This document shows, in pieces, positions 38,617-48,376 of a stretch of 64,000 nucleotides of DNA (position 1 is the first letter of the stretch; every line of letters starts with the position of its first letter). Position numbers and translations under genes: made by a program. This stretch comes from Pseudanabaena sp. PCC 7367 (GTDB lineage: Bacteria; Cyanobacteriota; Cyanobacteriia; Pseudanabaenales; Pseudanabaenaceae). The notes beneath the pieces were generated by a model, which did not search any database, had not been told where the DNA came from, and was given only the letters and a program-made list of their open reading frames with translations. The stretch spans positions 4,040,001 through 4,104,000 of the forward strand of contig NC_019701.1 in the NCBI RefSeq assembly GCF_000317065.1, in the 5' to 3' direction.

Positions 38617-38959
38617 AGCTTTTAATTTTTTTAATTGCTAATCCGATCTGATTAGGATCTGCGGCAATATGAATAATATGGTTCCAGGTAAAATAGAAAG
38701 CTTCTGTATTGTTATAGTTCCCTGATTTACAAATAATTAACTTGCCGATCATTAGTCAATAATCATGGCATGGCATTGTCAAACCAATTTAAACCTGAGT
38801 GCGGATTAAGTTTTTTGATTTCTAGTATGTCGTTACTGGCGATCGCCCAAAGTCGCTACTGTTTTGGCAAGGATCTTTTGCTTAGAACCAAGGCCATAGC
38901 ACGATCGAGAGAACTAGCTTACCATTACCATATGTGCCGACCTCTACCACTCTGTACCA
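38617..38959. other. Divergent intergenic region, no gene seen
   Basis: This spacer separates the DUF4349 gene start and the VWA gene. Only AT-rich sequence; no RNA or repeat was recognised. Confidence 0.4.
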
Positions 38960-40162
38960 ATGACCAATGAATCCGATCGCCAATTTGAGGATCAAGCAGA
39001 CAAACAAAAAACACTGAGGCGCTGGCGGCATATTTTGGGGCGGTTTTCGCAACAACAATTGACCTGCCCGATGTCTGCCCAGGATGCCAGAATCGAAACA
39101 GCGTTGGATTATCTCTATAACCGCGAATACGGTGGGCGGGGGGTGCGATCGTATCCTGACGCAGGTCAGTCGCAGGGAAAAGGAAGTGACACTAGCAAGC
39201 AACCTGGCTCGCTCGATCCCAGCCAATTAAATGTGCCCACCTGGATCAACGAGATCCGCGATCTCTTTCCCAAAGAAACAGTGGAAGTGGTCGAAAAACA
39301 TGCCCTGAACCGCTATGGGATGGATGAACTGGTCACCGATCCAGAGGTCTTGGCTAAGCTGGAACCAAATATGGATCTGCTCAAGACAGTGCTGACCTTC
39401 AAAAATATGATGGATGGTAAGGTCTTGCAGGTGGTGCGGCGAATCATTCGGGAAGTAGTTGAGGAAATCAAACGCAAACTAGAAAACGAGATCAAGCAAG
39501 CCTTAGCCGGAAAACTCAATCGCACCCAGCATAGCCCTCTCAAAGTGGCTCAAAACCTGGACTGGCGCGGCACGATGCGGGCAAACCTGAAACATTACGA
39601 TCCCGATCGCCAACAGCTAATGGTGCAGCAGGTCAAGTTCTTTTCCCGCATTGAACGACGAGTATCCTGGCGCATCATTCTCTGCATCGATCAAAGTGGT
39701 AGTATGGCGGACTCGGTAATTCACAGTGCCGTGATGGCTGGAATCCTGGCTGGGTTACCCTTGCTCAGTGTAAATATTGTGATCTTCGACACTTCCGTGG
39801 TGGATCTAAGCGAACATGCCAGCGATCCAGTGGAAGTATTGATGAGCGTACAGTTAGGCGGTGGTACGGATATTGGTCAGGCGATGAGTTATTGCGAACG
39901 GCTGATCGAATCCCCCCAACGCACTGTATTAGTGTTAATTAGTGATTTTGCGGAAGGGGCTTCACCGTTTAAATTAATTAATACCTGTCGTCGGATGAAG
40001 GAAGCAGGAGTGGTTTTATTAGGTTTGGCTTCATTAGAGGATCAAGGCGCAGATCCCTATTATGATCTGCAAATGGCGGAAAGACTAGCAGATGCAGGCA
40101 TGGAAATTGCCGCTCTCACTCCCAAAAGGTTGGCACAATGGCTAGCGAAAGTAATCTCATAA
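38960..40162 (+). CDS. VWA domain protein (CoxE-like)
   Basis: The 400-residue protein has a charged N-terminal half with helical segments and a C-terminal von Willebrand A domain. The metal site is complete: DQSGSM (DxSxS), the Thr in GGGTDIGQAM, and Asp in LVLISDFAEGA. Bacterial proteins of this kind commonly work with MoxR-type AAA+ ATPases in complex assembly. None is present in this window. Its 3' end overlaps the SWIM gene by 25 bases, so the two are translated together and probably act together. Confidence 0.88.
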   Translation: MTNESDRQFEDQADKQKTLRRWRHILGRFSQQQLTCPMSAQDARIETALDYLYNREYGGRGVRSYPDAGQSQGKGSDTSKQPGSLDPSQLNVPTWINEIRDLFPKETVEVVEKHALNRYGMDELVTDPEVLAKLEPNMDLLKTVLTFKNMMDGKVLQVVRRIIREVVEEIKRKLENEIKQALAGKLNRTQHSPLKVAQNLDWRGTMRANLKHYDPDRQQLMVQQVKFFSRIERRVSWRIILCIDQSGSMADSVIHSAVMAGILAGLPLLSVNIVIFDTSVVDLSEHASDPVEVLMSVQLGGGTDIGQAMSYCERLIESPQRTVLVLISDFAEGASPFKLINTCRRMKEAGVVLLGLASLEDQGADPYYDLQMAERLADAGMEIAALTPKRLAQWLAKVIS

Positions 40163-42510
40163 ACCAAATCAAACAAGCATTAGCTCAATATGATGATGAT
40201 TCCCTGGCCGCGATCGCCAATCGGGGGATGGTGCGCCGTGCCCGTAAGGATCTTCAAAATGGCGTTGTGCAAGGGATTATTGGTGAAAGGGTTGAGTCTG
40301 ATTCTAGCGATCGTGGCTGGGTCAAGCTGGCGGTAGCTGAATATGAAGTGGAGATCTCCGCATTGGGGGCGGCAAAAGCTACCTGTACCTGTCCGGCGGT
40401 GGAGGTGTGCCGACATATTCTGGCGGCGAGTATCTGGTTAGCGGAAGGGGCGATCGCAAATACGGCTGAGCAAGACTCAGATCGGGATGCAAGTGATACT
40501 AATTCTGATGATCTAGCAGATCCAGCAATCGGTTATCCAGTAGGCATTCAACAAGATGGCAAAGATGGCAGACCAGAACAACAAAGCGATCGGATCACCG
40601 CAACTCCTGCGATCGATTCTGGTCATGTTCAAGAACCGGAAGCAAAGCATTCACCGAGCCAGGAAATACTTGCCCATGAGCCAGCCCAACTAAAAAAATG
40701 GGTGGGTAAAAAAGATTACGAAGCAGCGATCGCCCTGTTGGCTAGCAACCCCACTGTAGGAATTACGGAGGGTAGTCCGATCGTAATTAAACTGCCTGAT
40801 TTCAAGCTGGAGTGCCGCTATTTCCTGGGCACTGGTTTAGAGGGTATGGTCTGCTCGCGCAAGTCTACCCACAGTAATAGATATTTAGTTCTGGCAATCC
40901 TGGCCTATCAGCGGCAGCATGGCATTGATCATCATGCGATCGCCGCGCCAGATTCAACTAAAGGGCATGATTCGGCGCAAGCAGAACTTTTACAACAAAT
41001 GCTCCTGCTCTTTACTGAAGCAGTAGGGATGGGGGTTTGTAATCTTTCTAATGCGGTGCAACAAAGATTCATCAGCCAATCCGTAGCGGCAACAGCAGCA
41101 AATTTACCCCGCTTAGCCAAAGCATTACGCGGCATTGCCGATGAGATTAACTTGCTGGCAACCCGATCGGCACAGGCAGATGAGGGGCGGCTATTCTGGG
41201 AGCTTGCCCAAACCAATGCGATCGCCAGCGCTACCCTGGAACTGCTGGCCAAAAACGAAGTGCCGCCAATCAGCCTGGTGGGGCAACATCGGAGTAAATA
41301 TGAAGAGATCGGCAATCTGGATTTAACCGGGATGGGAGCCTACCATTGGGAGTCAAAAACTGGCTATGCGGGAGTGACGGTGCTGTTCTGGGAAGATCAG
41401 AGCAAGCAGTGGTTCTGTTGGTCAGAGGTGAGGCCAACCTTTCGCGGCATGGGGTTTAGTCCCTGGTGGCGTTATAAACAATCGGACGTGTGGGAGCAAA
41501 GCCCTGAGACTCTATCCCAAAACCAGCTTAAATTGTTCTCAGCCAAGCGCAATTACCAAAACCGCCTATCAGCCTCATCTACAAGTAAAGTGCTTCTGTT
41601 AGGCAAAGCAGAGCCAGTAAAACTGGATTTTGGCGATCGCTATTTTAAACGCTGGATCAATCTGCGTAATTACGCTGCCACGACGGTTCGTACTGGCCTG
41701 GGTGAATATGATTTGCTCCAGGGCATGGTCGTAGTTAGCCCAACGGAATGGGGAGAGCGTAATTATGATCAAGTGAATCAGGTATTTTACTGGTGGCTAG
41801 CCGATGAGGATGGCGATCTCCTGCCATTGCGGGTAATGTATCGCCCTACCGATGAAGGCAGGATTAGATTCTTAGAAGCTTTAAATCCCAGTCAATATTA
41901 CGTGTGGGGGATAGTGGCGCAAATTACGATCGCTGCTGATGGGCTTGCCCTCTATCCCATTTCTTTACTCTGTCAGCCACCACCTACAATCTCAGAGATT
42001 GAACCAGATCAGCTTGCTGCTGCTGAATCCAAAGAACAAGATACTACCCCAAAAACTAAACAGCAAAAAAAGCCAGAACCAGAGGCGCGAACAGTGATTA
42101 ACCTGAGTTTTGCCGATCGCAAATACACTAAATTCAGCAGTAGTGATGACAGTAGCGATCGGACTAATACAACCAATACTGAGCAAGATGCCGCTAATGA
42201 GTCAGATGCAGAAGGCAGCGAAGAGATAGATATTGGCTTAGCCCCTCTAGACCTACGCGTATCAGGTTTAATTGATAACTTGCAGCGCCTCGCCGAGCAT
42301 GGTGGCCTGATTGGCGATTCAATGCAGCGTGAATTTAAGCTAGCTGCACAGGAATTCGATCGGGTGGGGCTAAGTTTATTTACGCACCTATTGAACCAGA
42401 TGAATAATCCCCAAATTAGCGATCGAGAGCTTTGCCATCTTGCGCTCAAGCTTCGGTATCTCTGTCAGCTTTGGCAGGAGAATCGCCTTAAGTTGAATTT
42501 GCTGGCCTGA
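40138..42510 (+). CDS. SWIM zinc-finger protein
   Basis: The 790-residue protein has a SWIM finger near residues 82-94 (CTCPAVEVCRH, the CxCxnCxH pattern), which binds zinc and probably nucleic acid or protein. An acidic, low-complexity segment follows (about 110-180), then a large uncharacterised region with Trp-rich blocks (GFSPWWRYKQSDVWEQ, VFYWWLADEDGDLLPL) and another acidic linker (about 625-690). SWIM proteins next to VWA and MoxR genes are a recurrent bacterial set of unknown function. The ATG at 40138 lies inside the VWA gene. Function unknown. Confidence 0.85.
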   Translation: MASESNLINQIKQALAQYDDDSLAAIANRGMVRRARKDLQNGVVQGIIGERVESDSSDRGWVKLAVAEYEVEISALGAAKATCTCPAVEVCRHILAASIWLAEGAIANTAEQDSDRDASDTNSDDLADPAIGYPVGIQQDGKDGRPEQQSDRITATPAIDSGHVQEPEAKHSPSQEILAHEPAQLKKWVGKKDYEAAIALLASNPTVGITEGSPIVIKLPDFKLECRYFLGTGLEGMVCSRKSTHSNRYLVLAILAYQRQHGIDHHAIAAPDSTKGHDSAQAELLQQMLLLFTEAVGMGVCNLSNAVQQRFISQSVAATAANLPRLAKALRGIADEINLLATRSAQADEGRLFWELAQTNAIASATLELLAKNEVPPISLVGQHRSKYEEIGNLDLTGMGAYHWESKTGYAGVTVLFWEDQSKQWFCWSEVRPTFRGMGFSPWWRYKQSDVWEQSPETLSQNQLKLFSAKRNYQNRLSASSTSKVLLLGKAEPVKLDFGDRYFKRWINLRNYAATTVRTGLGEYDLLQGMVVVSPTEWGERNYDQVNQVFYWWLADEDGDLLPLRVMYRPTDEGRIRFLEALNPSQYYVWGIVAQITIAADGLALYPISLLCQPPPTISEIEPDQLAAAESKEQDTTPKTKQQKKPEPEARTVINLSFADRKYTKFSSSDDSSDRTNTTNTEQDAANESDAEGSEEIDIGLAPLDLRVSGLIDNLQRLAEHGGLIGDSMQREFKLAAQEFDRVGLSLFTHLLNQMNNPQISDRELCHLALKLRYLCQLWQENRLKLNLLA

Positions 42511-42570
42511 TTTGAATGGCTAATTTTCAATCGTGCTTGTGAAATATTGGTAGCGGCGCACATAAAATAT

Positions 42571-42590
42571 GGCGAGAAATACACCTCGCC
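42571..42590 (-). terminator. Hairpin terminator between convergent genes
   Basis: GGCGAG (42571-42576) and CTCGCC (42585-42590) form a perfect 6-bp stem with an 8-base loop. On the minus strand ATATTTTATG follows. It would end the gene at 42652. Confidence 0.55.
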
Positions 42591-42651
42591 AAAAATCAAG
42601 TCGAAAACAAGTCATAGAGACTTAACTTTAATAAATACCAGATTGCCCCTC

Positions 42652-42876
42652 TTAAAGGAAGTGATATTCCTGCACTTCTAGGATCGGGCCATTCATCGAT
42701 ATTGTCATTACATCATCGCGCACCTGGCCTTTGAGTTTTACCTTTGCGCCGGATTGTTTCAGTTTGTTGTCGATCGGTTGCATTAATTCATATTGCTTAC
42801 CCGCTTCCGTCACCACCGTCCAGGAACCAGGGCCAAGGTCGATCGCTTTAATTGTGCCAGTAATTTCTATGCTCAT
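42652..42876 (-). CDS. Small OB-fold-like hypothetical protein
   Basis: The 74-residue protein is rich in beta strands (EITGTIKAIDLGPGSWTVVTE, KVKLKGQVRDD, ILEVQEY), in the manner of a small OB-fold. It has no signal or membrane segment. The ATG at 42876 gives this compact domain. An upstream in-frame start at 42921 would add 15 Lys/Asn-rich residues from an AT-rich leader and is less likely. Function unknown. Confidence 0.7.
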   Translation of the reverse strand: MSIEITGTIKAIDLGPGSWTVVTEAGKQYELMQPIDNKLKQSGAKVKLKGQVRDDVMTISMNGPILEVQEYHFL

Positions 42877-43032
42877 ATTTTTATTTTTATTTTTTAAATG
42901 GAATATCATAGATTTGATCAATCGGGAGATCTTGCCATCATGACGATCCCAGTTATATCAATAATTAGGGTTGCACATAGGCAGGATAGTTTACCGATCG
43001 GGCGCTCCATTGATGGCATTTTTATCCCTGCA

Positions 43033-43056
43033 CCATCCAACCATCCAACCATCCAA
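43033..43056. repeat. 8-bp tandem repeat, three copies
   Basis: CCATCCAA occurs three times in a row. It is intergenic, just after the end of the subtilase gene. Confidence 0.7.
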
Positions 43057-43093
43057 AGCCTGATATTTTGTAACAACTTGCTTAACTTAGATT

Positions 43094-44887
43094 CTAGGCA
43101 CTAGCGCTAGTGGTTTCAGACTTAAGCGACAGATAAGCGATCGCCAGACAAAGCACCGCATTGATCGCCAGGAAGCCTCTCGCCCCAATGCCACTGCCCA
43201 ACCAAACCAGTTCCGGCGCTAATACCGCACTGACAGCTAGGCAAGCAGTGATACCCACCGCCGAGCCGATCGCAAACCATTTGAGCTTAGGATGCCCCAA
43301 TAGTAAAGCTAGTAATAAAAACGGCACCAAAACACTGGCAGTAATTGGATTGAGCGCATGATTAGCACTAACTGCTGTCCCCAACTCAGCGATCGAGCTA
43401 CCCATCACTCGAAACGGCCATTGGGGCAAATCAAAAATATAAAATCCGCGCAGGAAAAACAAACCACTACTGCCAAGAATAATGCCGTTATTGAACGACC
43501 AGTTCCAGCGGAATGGCAAAACCACCTGCAATAACTTGGCCAGCAAATAGCCACCAACCACCATCAACAGCTTAGGAATTAGTGCTACTACACCACCATC
43601 AAACCAAAACTTGGGGCTTAAATAGCCATTGTCCCGTAACCAGCGGAAAAAGTCAGTCAGGTTAGGTCTGCCCTTCGTGGCCAGATCGACCGCTGCCGCC
43701 GCATCCAATTGACCGGAGCCATAGTAATTCAAACCATCTTCTTCGATCGTCCTGGCCGATTGCAGCAGGATTTGTTCAATCTCATCGGGGTTGTTTACCC
43801 CAGCCGCTTTGACCAGAGCCGCCACCCCAGCCACATGGGGCGATGCCATGCTAGTACCCTGGTAGGCCGCAAAGATCGATTGGCCTGTTTGTGGATCGAT
43901 CGTATTTTGCAAAATACCGCTCTTTTCGTCGTCTGGGTCTTGCTTATTACCGCCAGGTGCAGCAATGTCAATCCCAGCGCCATAGTTAGAATAAAAAGAC
44001 TTTTCACCATTGGGGCCAGTGGCCGAAACCCCAACTACATGAGGATAGCGAGCAGGGTAGGCAGCCGCATTTTCACTGGAGTTACCAGCCGCCGCAATAA
44101 TCACCACGCCTTTTTGATGGGCATATTCGATCGCCTCGCGCATAATGCTAGTCTCGCCACCACCACCGAGGCTCATATTAATTACATCAGCACCATGATC
44201 GGCGGCAAACCGGATCGCTTCTGCAATGTCAGTAATTGTGCCACCGCCCCAGGAAGCCAACACCTTGAGGGGCATAATTTTAGCCTGGTAAGCGATCCCT
44301 GCTACACCGTAGTTATTATTAGTGGATTGGGCGATCGTGCCAGCAACATGAGTACCATGACCGTTATCATCATCGGCCAACTCACGATCGTTAACGAAGT
44401 CATAGCCCTTCACAAACTCAGTGTCTTTAAGATCCTTGACCTTACTAACGCCCGTATCGATCACCGCCACCGTAATATTTTTACCCTTGGTGGTGCGCCA
44501 GGCTTCTTCAATGTTGATACTGCGTAAATTCCATTGCTCAACATAACGCGGATCATTAGGTGCGCCATAGGTTTCATAGATATAGTTGGGCTCCATTGAT
44601 TCGGTGAGCTTGCCTAATCCGGTGGCGCGGAGTTGCTGGAGCAGGGCAGCATCCCCTTTGACCACATAGACATTATCAGCACCAGAAAAATCGCTGTTCA
44701 GGTGGGGTTCTAGTTTAAAGTTGGTGGCAATCGCTTTGAGCTGGCTTTCAATCTCGCTAGCTGGTACATCTTCTTTGAAATCTAAAACCAATGAGTCATA
44801 CTTGCCCTGGTTGGCCAGACCGCTGAAGGTGGCGATCGCCCACAGCAACCCCACAAAGAACAAACATGTGAGCAAAAATTTCTTCAT
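43094..44887 (-). CDS. Subtilisin-like serine protease with C-terminal membrane domain
   Basis: This is an S8 family protease of 597 residues. It has an N-terminal signal or anchor helix (FLLTCLFFVGLLWAIATFSGLA), an inhibitor-like prodomain to about residue 110, and a catalytic domain with Asp144 (AVIDTGV), His177 (NGHGTHVAG), Asn269 (AAAGNS) and Ser346 (GTSMASPHVAG). Residues 415-597 form about five hydrophobic segments (for example LIPKLLMVVGGYLLAKLLQVV), so the enzyme is probably membrane-anchored with its catalytic part outside the cytoplasm. The catalytic set is complete. Such C-terminal membrane domains occur in a cyanobacterial subgroup. Substrate unknown. Confidence 0.93.
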   Translation of the reverse strand: MKKFLLTCLFFVGLLWAIATFSGLANQGKYDSLVLDFKEDVPASEIESQLKAIATNFKLEPHLNSDFSGADNVYVVKGDAALLQQLRATGLGKLTESMEPNYIYETYGAPNDPRYVEQWNLRSINIEEAWRTTKGKNITVAVIDTGVSKVKDLKDTEFVKGYDFVNDRELADDDNGHGTHVAGTIAQSTNNNYGVAGIAYQAKIMPLKVLASWGGGTITDIAEAIRFAADHGADVINMSLGGGGETSIMREAIEYAHQKGVVIIAAAGNSSENAAAYPARYPHVVGVSATGPNGEKSFYSNYGAGIDIAAPGGNKQDPDDEKSGILQNTIDPQTGQSIFAAYQGTSMASPHVAGVAALVKAAGVNNPDEIEQILLQSARTIEEDGLNYYGSGQLDAAAAVDLATKGRPNLTDFFRWLRDNGYLSPKFWFDGGVVALIPKLLMVVGGYLLAKLLQVVLPFRWNWSFNNGIILGSSGLFFLRGFYIFDLPQWPFRVMGSSIAELGTAVSANHALNPITASVLVPFLLLALLLGHPKLKWFAIGSAVGITACLAVSAVLAPELVWLGSGIGARGFLAINAVLCLAIAYLSLKSETTSASA

Positions 44888-45148
44888 AACTGCGTTTCCC
44901 TGTCCTTACGCAATGGAATTACTGGCATTGAGCGAATCTAGAAATGTTCAATGCAGCTTGCCAATGCATTAATCATGCATCGATTTTATTTATACGTGTT
45001 TCTATTAGGATACCCCATTTAATTTTGAGGTTGACTTAAAAGCAACTGTAATTGTTCCTGGATTTATTCCCAATTCTACAATCCGGCAATTTGATCGCCA
45101 TCTTTTACCAAGCTATATTCTATATTTAGGATTCACCCCAGTTATAAA

Positions 45149-45493
45149 CTACCTGTAATCATTAAAGCTAGAGTCCAGCGCTTCGATCGGCTCAGGGGAT
45201 TGGCGCGTGGACACAACCTTAAGGATTTGGGGGATTTGATCTTGATCAACTGGGAATTCTAATTGGGTTTCGCTGGTAGACAAATAACCAGATTCAGCAA
45301 ACGAGAGCAACATCCGCCGCAATGCTAACCACACCTCCGATTCATATTCCCAATCCCGATCGCGGTAAGCCTGCCCAGCGATCGATCGCATCGCCCAAAA
45401 ATAATTGTTGCGCACCACTGAGCCCCCCTTCTTGAACTGGGGTACATCCTGGCGATCGATGAAGATGACATCATTTTCAATCAGGGCTTTCAC
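45149..45493 (-). CDS. Hypothetical protein, soluble, 114 residues
   Basis: Not recognised. The protein is soluble and rich in aromatic and charged residues (VRNNYFWAMRSIAGQAYRDRDWEYESEVW), which suggests a folded helical domain. Codon use is like its neighbours. No ribosome site is obvious, and an AT-rich spacer of over 500 bp lies upstream. I recall similar short proteins in other cyanobacteria, without a function. Confidence 0.6.
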   Translation of the reverse strand: MKALIENDVIFIDRQDVPQFKKGGSVVRNNYFWAMRSIAGQAYRDRDWEYESEVWLALRRMLLSFAESGYLSTSETQLEFPVDQDQIPQILKVVSTRQSPEPIEALDSSFNDYR

Positions 45494-46006
45494 AATTAAA
45501 AATAGCTTATAGATAAACGTACAATAAAACTAACTAGTAACGATTCTAAACCACATGTCGTGAAGTGACAAATCCTTTCCTTCATATTCGCTGCAATTTG
45601 CTTGATCTTAATGAATTAAGCCAATAACCAAGCTAGATTGATTGAACCTACTGGCGCGATGGTGATTCATTTGCTATTCAATGGCCATTATGCGAAGACA
45701 GTAATGAATTTGATCATGCCGCGATCGTAGAAATCATAGCAATTGCAGAATTTGGTTGAGCGCTTTGAACTTTGAATCTTGGCGGTGAGCTACTGGGGAA
45801 AATGCTAGAAATATCGATCGCCCTGTTTTCTTGCTTTTAACAATTATTAATAGCGGTGGTACATTTACTCAAAAAGTTGCCATAATAGTTTTTCAGGTTA
45901 ACCCGCCTTTAAATCACGGCAGCTTTAATCGTTGTCTTGTCTAATTAATTTAATTTCACTCTCTTAAATAAGTTATTAAATCTAATCACCATTTTTCCTA
46001 CCATCT
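45494..46006. other. Divergent intergenic region, nothing recognised
   Basis: This 513-bp AT-rich spacer holds no supported gene, RNA or repeat. Confidence 0.4.
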
Positions 46007-46963
46007 ATGACCACTGCGATTAAGCCCAACAGCAAACCCACGATCGGCCTGGCTTCGAAGTTAGTAAACAGCATCCTGGCGATCGGCCCCCTGGCAAGTC
46101 TGGCCAAGCATCAAGCCCGCAAAATGATGATTGAACGGGCAGAGGGTATGGGTGTACCCTGGCGCAAGATCGTCGCCGAACTGCAAGCTGAGGATCTAGA
46201 TACTGAACTGGTGCAGGTACAAAACTCTAACCTTAAATACCCTAAGTATTACCTCACCTCATTCCATGCCTATGAGTCAGGCAACCTGAGTTGGGAAGCG
46301 GCCACAGAGGTAGAAGTAGCGGCCTATGCAGTACATTCGCGGATCTGGAAAGGGGCTAATGCTCAGGGTGATGCCATGCTGCGGCAGAGTTATCACGATG
46401 TCTTGAATCAGCAGATCGCAATCCAACCCGATCAAATTCACAATATTTTGGATGTGGGTTGCAGTGTGGGAATGAGTACCTTTGCCCTGGCGCAAGCTTA
46501 TCCAGAAGCTAAAATTACTGGCCTGGATCTTTCTCCCTATTTCCTGGCGATCGCCAACTACCAAACCCGCCACAAGCACCCAGAATGGCGCGATCGCTTC
46601 ACCTGGCAACATGCCGCCGCTGAAGCCACTGGCTTAGCCGATAATTCCTTTGACCTGGCTTCGATCTTTTTGGTCTACCATGAATTACCCAAAACGGCAG
46701 CAAGGGAGATCCTGAAGGAAATGCATCGAGTGGTGCGCCCCGGAGGCTATCTCACAATCATGGATATGAACCCAAATTCAGAGATCTATGCCAAGATGCC
46801 ACCCTATATCTTGACTCTGCTAAAAAGCACTGAGCCCTATCTGGATCAATATTTCTCTTTAGATATGGCCCACGAATTCGAGGCGGCAGGGTTTGAAAGA
46901 CCCACGATCACCTGCAACAGCCCTCGCCACCGCACGATCGTGGCGCGATCGCTAAAGCAATAG
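46007..46963 (+). CDS. SAM-dependent methyltransferase
   Basis: The 318-residue protein has an N-terminal helical extension of about 130 residues, then a class I methyltransferase core. Motif I is ILDVGCSVGMST. The acidic end of strand 2 is in ITGLDLSPYFLAIA, and the core continues with LADNSFDLASIFLVYHEL and RVVRPGGYLTIMDMNP. The extension (YYLTSFHAYESGNLSWEAA) is characteristic of a cyanobacterial/plastid subgroup whose substrate is unknown to me. The small gene at 46972 starts 8 bases after its stop and is probably cotranscribed. Confidence 0.88.
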   Translation: MTTAIKPNSKPTIGLASKLVNSILAIGPLASLAKHQARKMMIERAEGMGVPWRKIVAELQAEDLDTELVQVQNSNLKYPKYYLTSFHAYESGNLSWEAATEVEVAAYAVHSRIWKGANAQGDAMLRQSYHDVLNQQIAIQPDQIHNILDVGCSVGMSTFALAQAYPEAKITGLDLSPYFLAIANYQTRHKHPEWRDRFTWQHAAAEATGLADNSFDLASIFLVYHELPKTAAREILKEMHRVVRPGGYLTIMDMNPNSEIYAKMPPYILTLLKSTEPYLDQYFSLDMAHEFEAAGFERPTITCNSPRHRTIVARSLKQ

Positions 46964-46971
46964 GGAAAATT

Positions 46972-47196
46972 GTGATCGATATGAACGACGAAGAACAAAA
47001 GCAAAACTTGCAGGAACTCCGCCAATTTGCTGGCATGATGGGCGGCACCCAGATTTTTACGGAGCATAATTTTTTGAGCCTGATTAGCCCCAAGTACGCG
47101 GGGCGATCGATCCGCGATCTCTCGGAGGAGGAGCTTAAGGAGGTTATGGAGTTGGCGGCGCAAATGCCTGTTTTGGATGATGATGACGACGATTAA
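46972..47196 (+). CDS. Small acidic hypothetical protein
   Basis: This 74-residue protein ends in a run of aspartates (DDDDDD). The core (LRQFAGMMGGTQIFTEHNF, then SIRDLSEEELKEVMELAAQM) looks helical. The GTG at 46972 is chosen because AGGG lies 7 bases upstream, overlapping the stop of the methyltransferase. The ATG at 46981 is possible. Likely translated with the methyltransferase. Function unknown. Confidence 0.6.
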   Translation: MIDMNDEEQKQNLQELRQFAGMMGGTQIFTEHNFLSLISPKYAGRSIRDLSEEELKEVMELAAQMPVLDDDDDD

Positions 47197-47597
47197 ATTG
47201 GCTTGGCAAGATCGCCTACTTTAGGATTTTTAAACTCATTCTCTTTAGGCGAAATAGCAGCGCCAATGCCAGCACCAACAGCACCAACCCAGCCAATAAC
47301 ACCACCAATAGCGCTAGTGTTTGTGAAGTTGTACTTCAACTCATCAAACTCTACTACCGCAGAATTTGATGAAATTTGAGTGACTTTACCTGTACCTTTA
47401 GGAATTTCTAAATATCCAAGGGATTCATTTGTATCGGGGTCTCTTATCTCTTCATCTGAGACCGCATAGATTAAAAACCATTGTCCGAGCTTTAAATTAT
47501 CGTCTACACCTCTGTTTATAACAATCTTTGAACTATCAAGGACTCTCTCGACAGATGCTGGAAATACTTTAGTCGCTTTCATTTCTACGTCGCTCAT
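47193..47597 (-). CDS. FlgT-C-like beta-rich protein with glycine-rich helix
   Basis: This is a 134-residue protein. Residues 8-75 (VERVLDSSKIVINRGVDDNL, GQWFLIYAV, DPDTNESLGYLEI) resemble the FlgT C-terminal type of beta domain found in several envelope-related proteins; this is pattern similarity only. A glycine/alanine-rich hydrophobic helix follows (VIGWVGAVGAGIGAAI). It overlaps the upstream gene by 29 bases and probably shares its transcript. Its stop also overlaps the acidic gene on the other strand by 4 bases. Function unknown. Confidence 0.65.
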   Translation of the reverse strand: MSDVEMKATKVFPASVERVLDSSKIVINRGVDDNLKLGQWFLIYAVSDEEIRDPDTNESLGYLEIPKGTGKVTQISSNSAVVEFDELKYNFTNTSAIGGVIGWVGAVGAGIGAAISPKENEFKNPKVGDLAKPI

Positions 47598-48168
47598 GGG
47601 ATAAATCCTTCTTCAAAACCTCTTCCCAACTTCTGATAATCGATCGAGAAATGTTGGGTTTCACTCTAAGCTTTTTCCATTGCTCCCTTCTTTCAATATT
47701 TGTCAGTTCACTAACTCTTGAGGAATCGATAGATTCTAATATCTCAACTTGGATTATCTTATTTTGTTGGATATTCACCACAACGCCCAATGCGATCAAT
47801 CGCTCAAAATCATCATCTTCAACATAATAAATTGAAGCAAAAGAATCGAAAGAAAATAGAACTGAAGAAGATAATAATAGTATAGTGTAAGTCTCTTCTT
47901 CAGAGCTTAAGGCCTTTAGTTGTTTTACTAGCTTAACTTTTGGTAGATTTTGGTTACTAGCTGCAAATACAACTTGTGCAGCATAAAAAAGAGTTGCGAT
48001 CGCAATAAAACAAACGCTACCTAAAATAACTACTACTGGCAATGAGATGGTTGCATTAGGGGGAAATCGCCAAAGTAATACTGCAAGCACCACACCCAAA
48101 ATACCTACAACTAGACCATTAACAGCTAAAAAGCTTTCCCATATCAAGCCCCAAAAACTCTTTTTCAT
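47569..48168 (-). CDS. Membrane protein with two N-terminal helices
   Basis: The 199-residue protein has two hydrophobic helices (about 10-32 and 42-68) and a soluble C-terminal domain of about 120 residues that is not recognised. The end is basic (KKDLSHERRRNESD). The DNA here is visibly more AT-rich than the genes around it, with long A/G-only stretches, and might have been acquired separately. It forms an overlapping pair with the gene at 47193. Function unknown. Confidence 0.6.
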   Translation of the reverse strand: MKKSFWGLIWESFLAVNGLVVGILGVVLAVLLWRFPPNATISLPVVVILGSVCFIAIATLFYAAQVVFAASNQNLPKVKLVKQLKALSSEEETYTILLLSSSVLFSFDSFASIYYVEDDDFERLIALGVVVNIQQNKIIQVEILESIDSSRVSELTNIERREQWKKLRVKPNISRSIIRSWEEVLKKDLSHERRRNESD

Positions 48169-48376
48169 CTAGTATATCTACTGCTTGCAAACTAATTATT
48201 TTTGTTTCTGAACCCAAATATATCATAAGCAGCAGTTTATAGCTCATATAAATATGTAATTTAATCAAATGATTTATATCTTTTTTGTTTGATGGCTTGA
48301 GTAAAATGCCACTGGTGATATAAAGGCGATCCATGTATAGTATGACTCTAGCGATCGCGGCCGAGGTTTATCTAGC

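Noticed and set aside
43709-44527. Antisense frame of 272 codons in the subtilase gene
   Set aside because: The subtilase has full catalytic motifs on the other strand; the antisense frame is a shadow.
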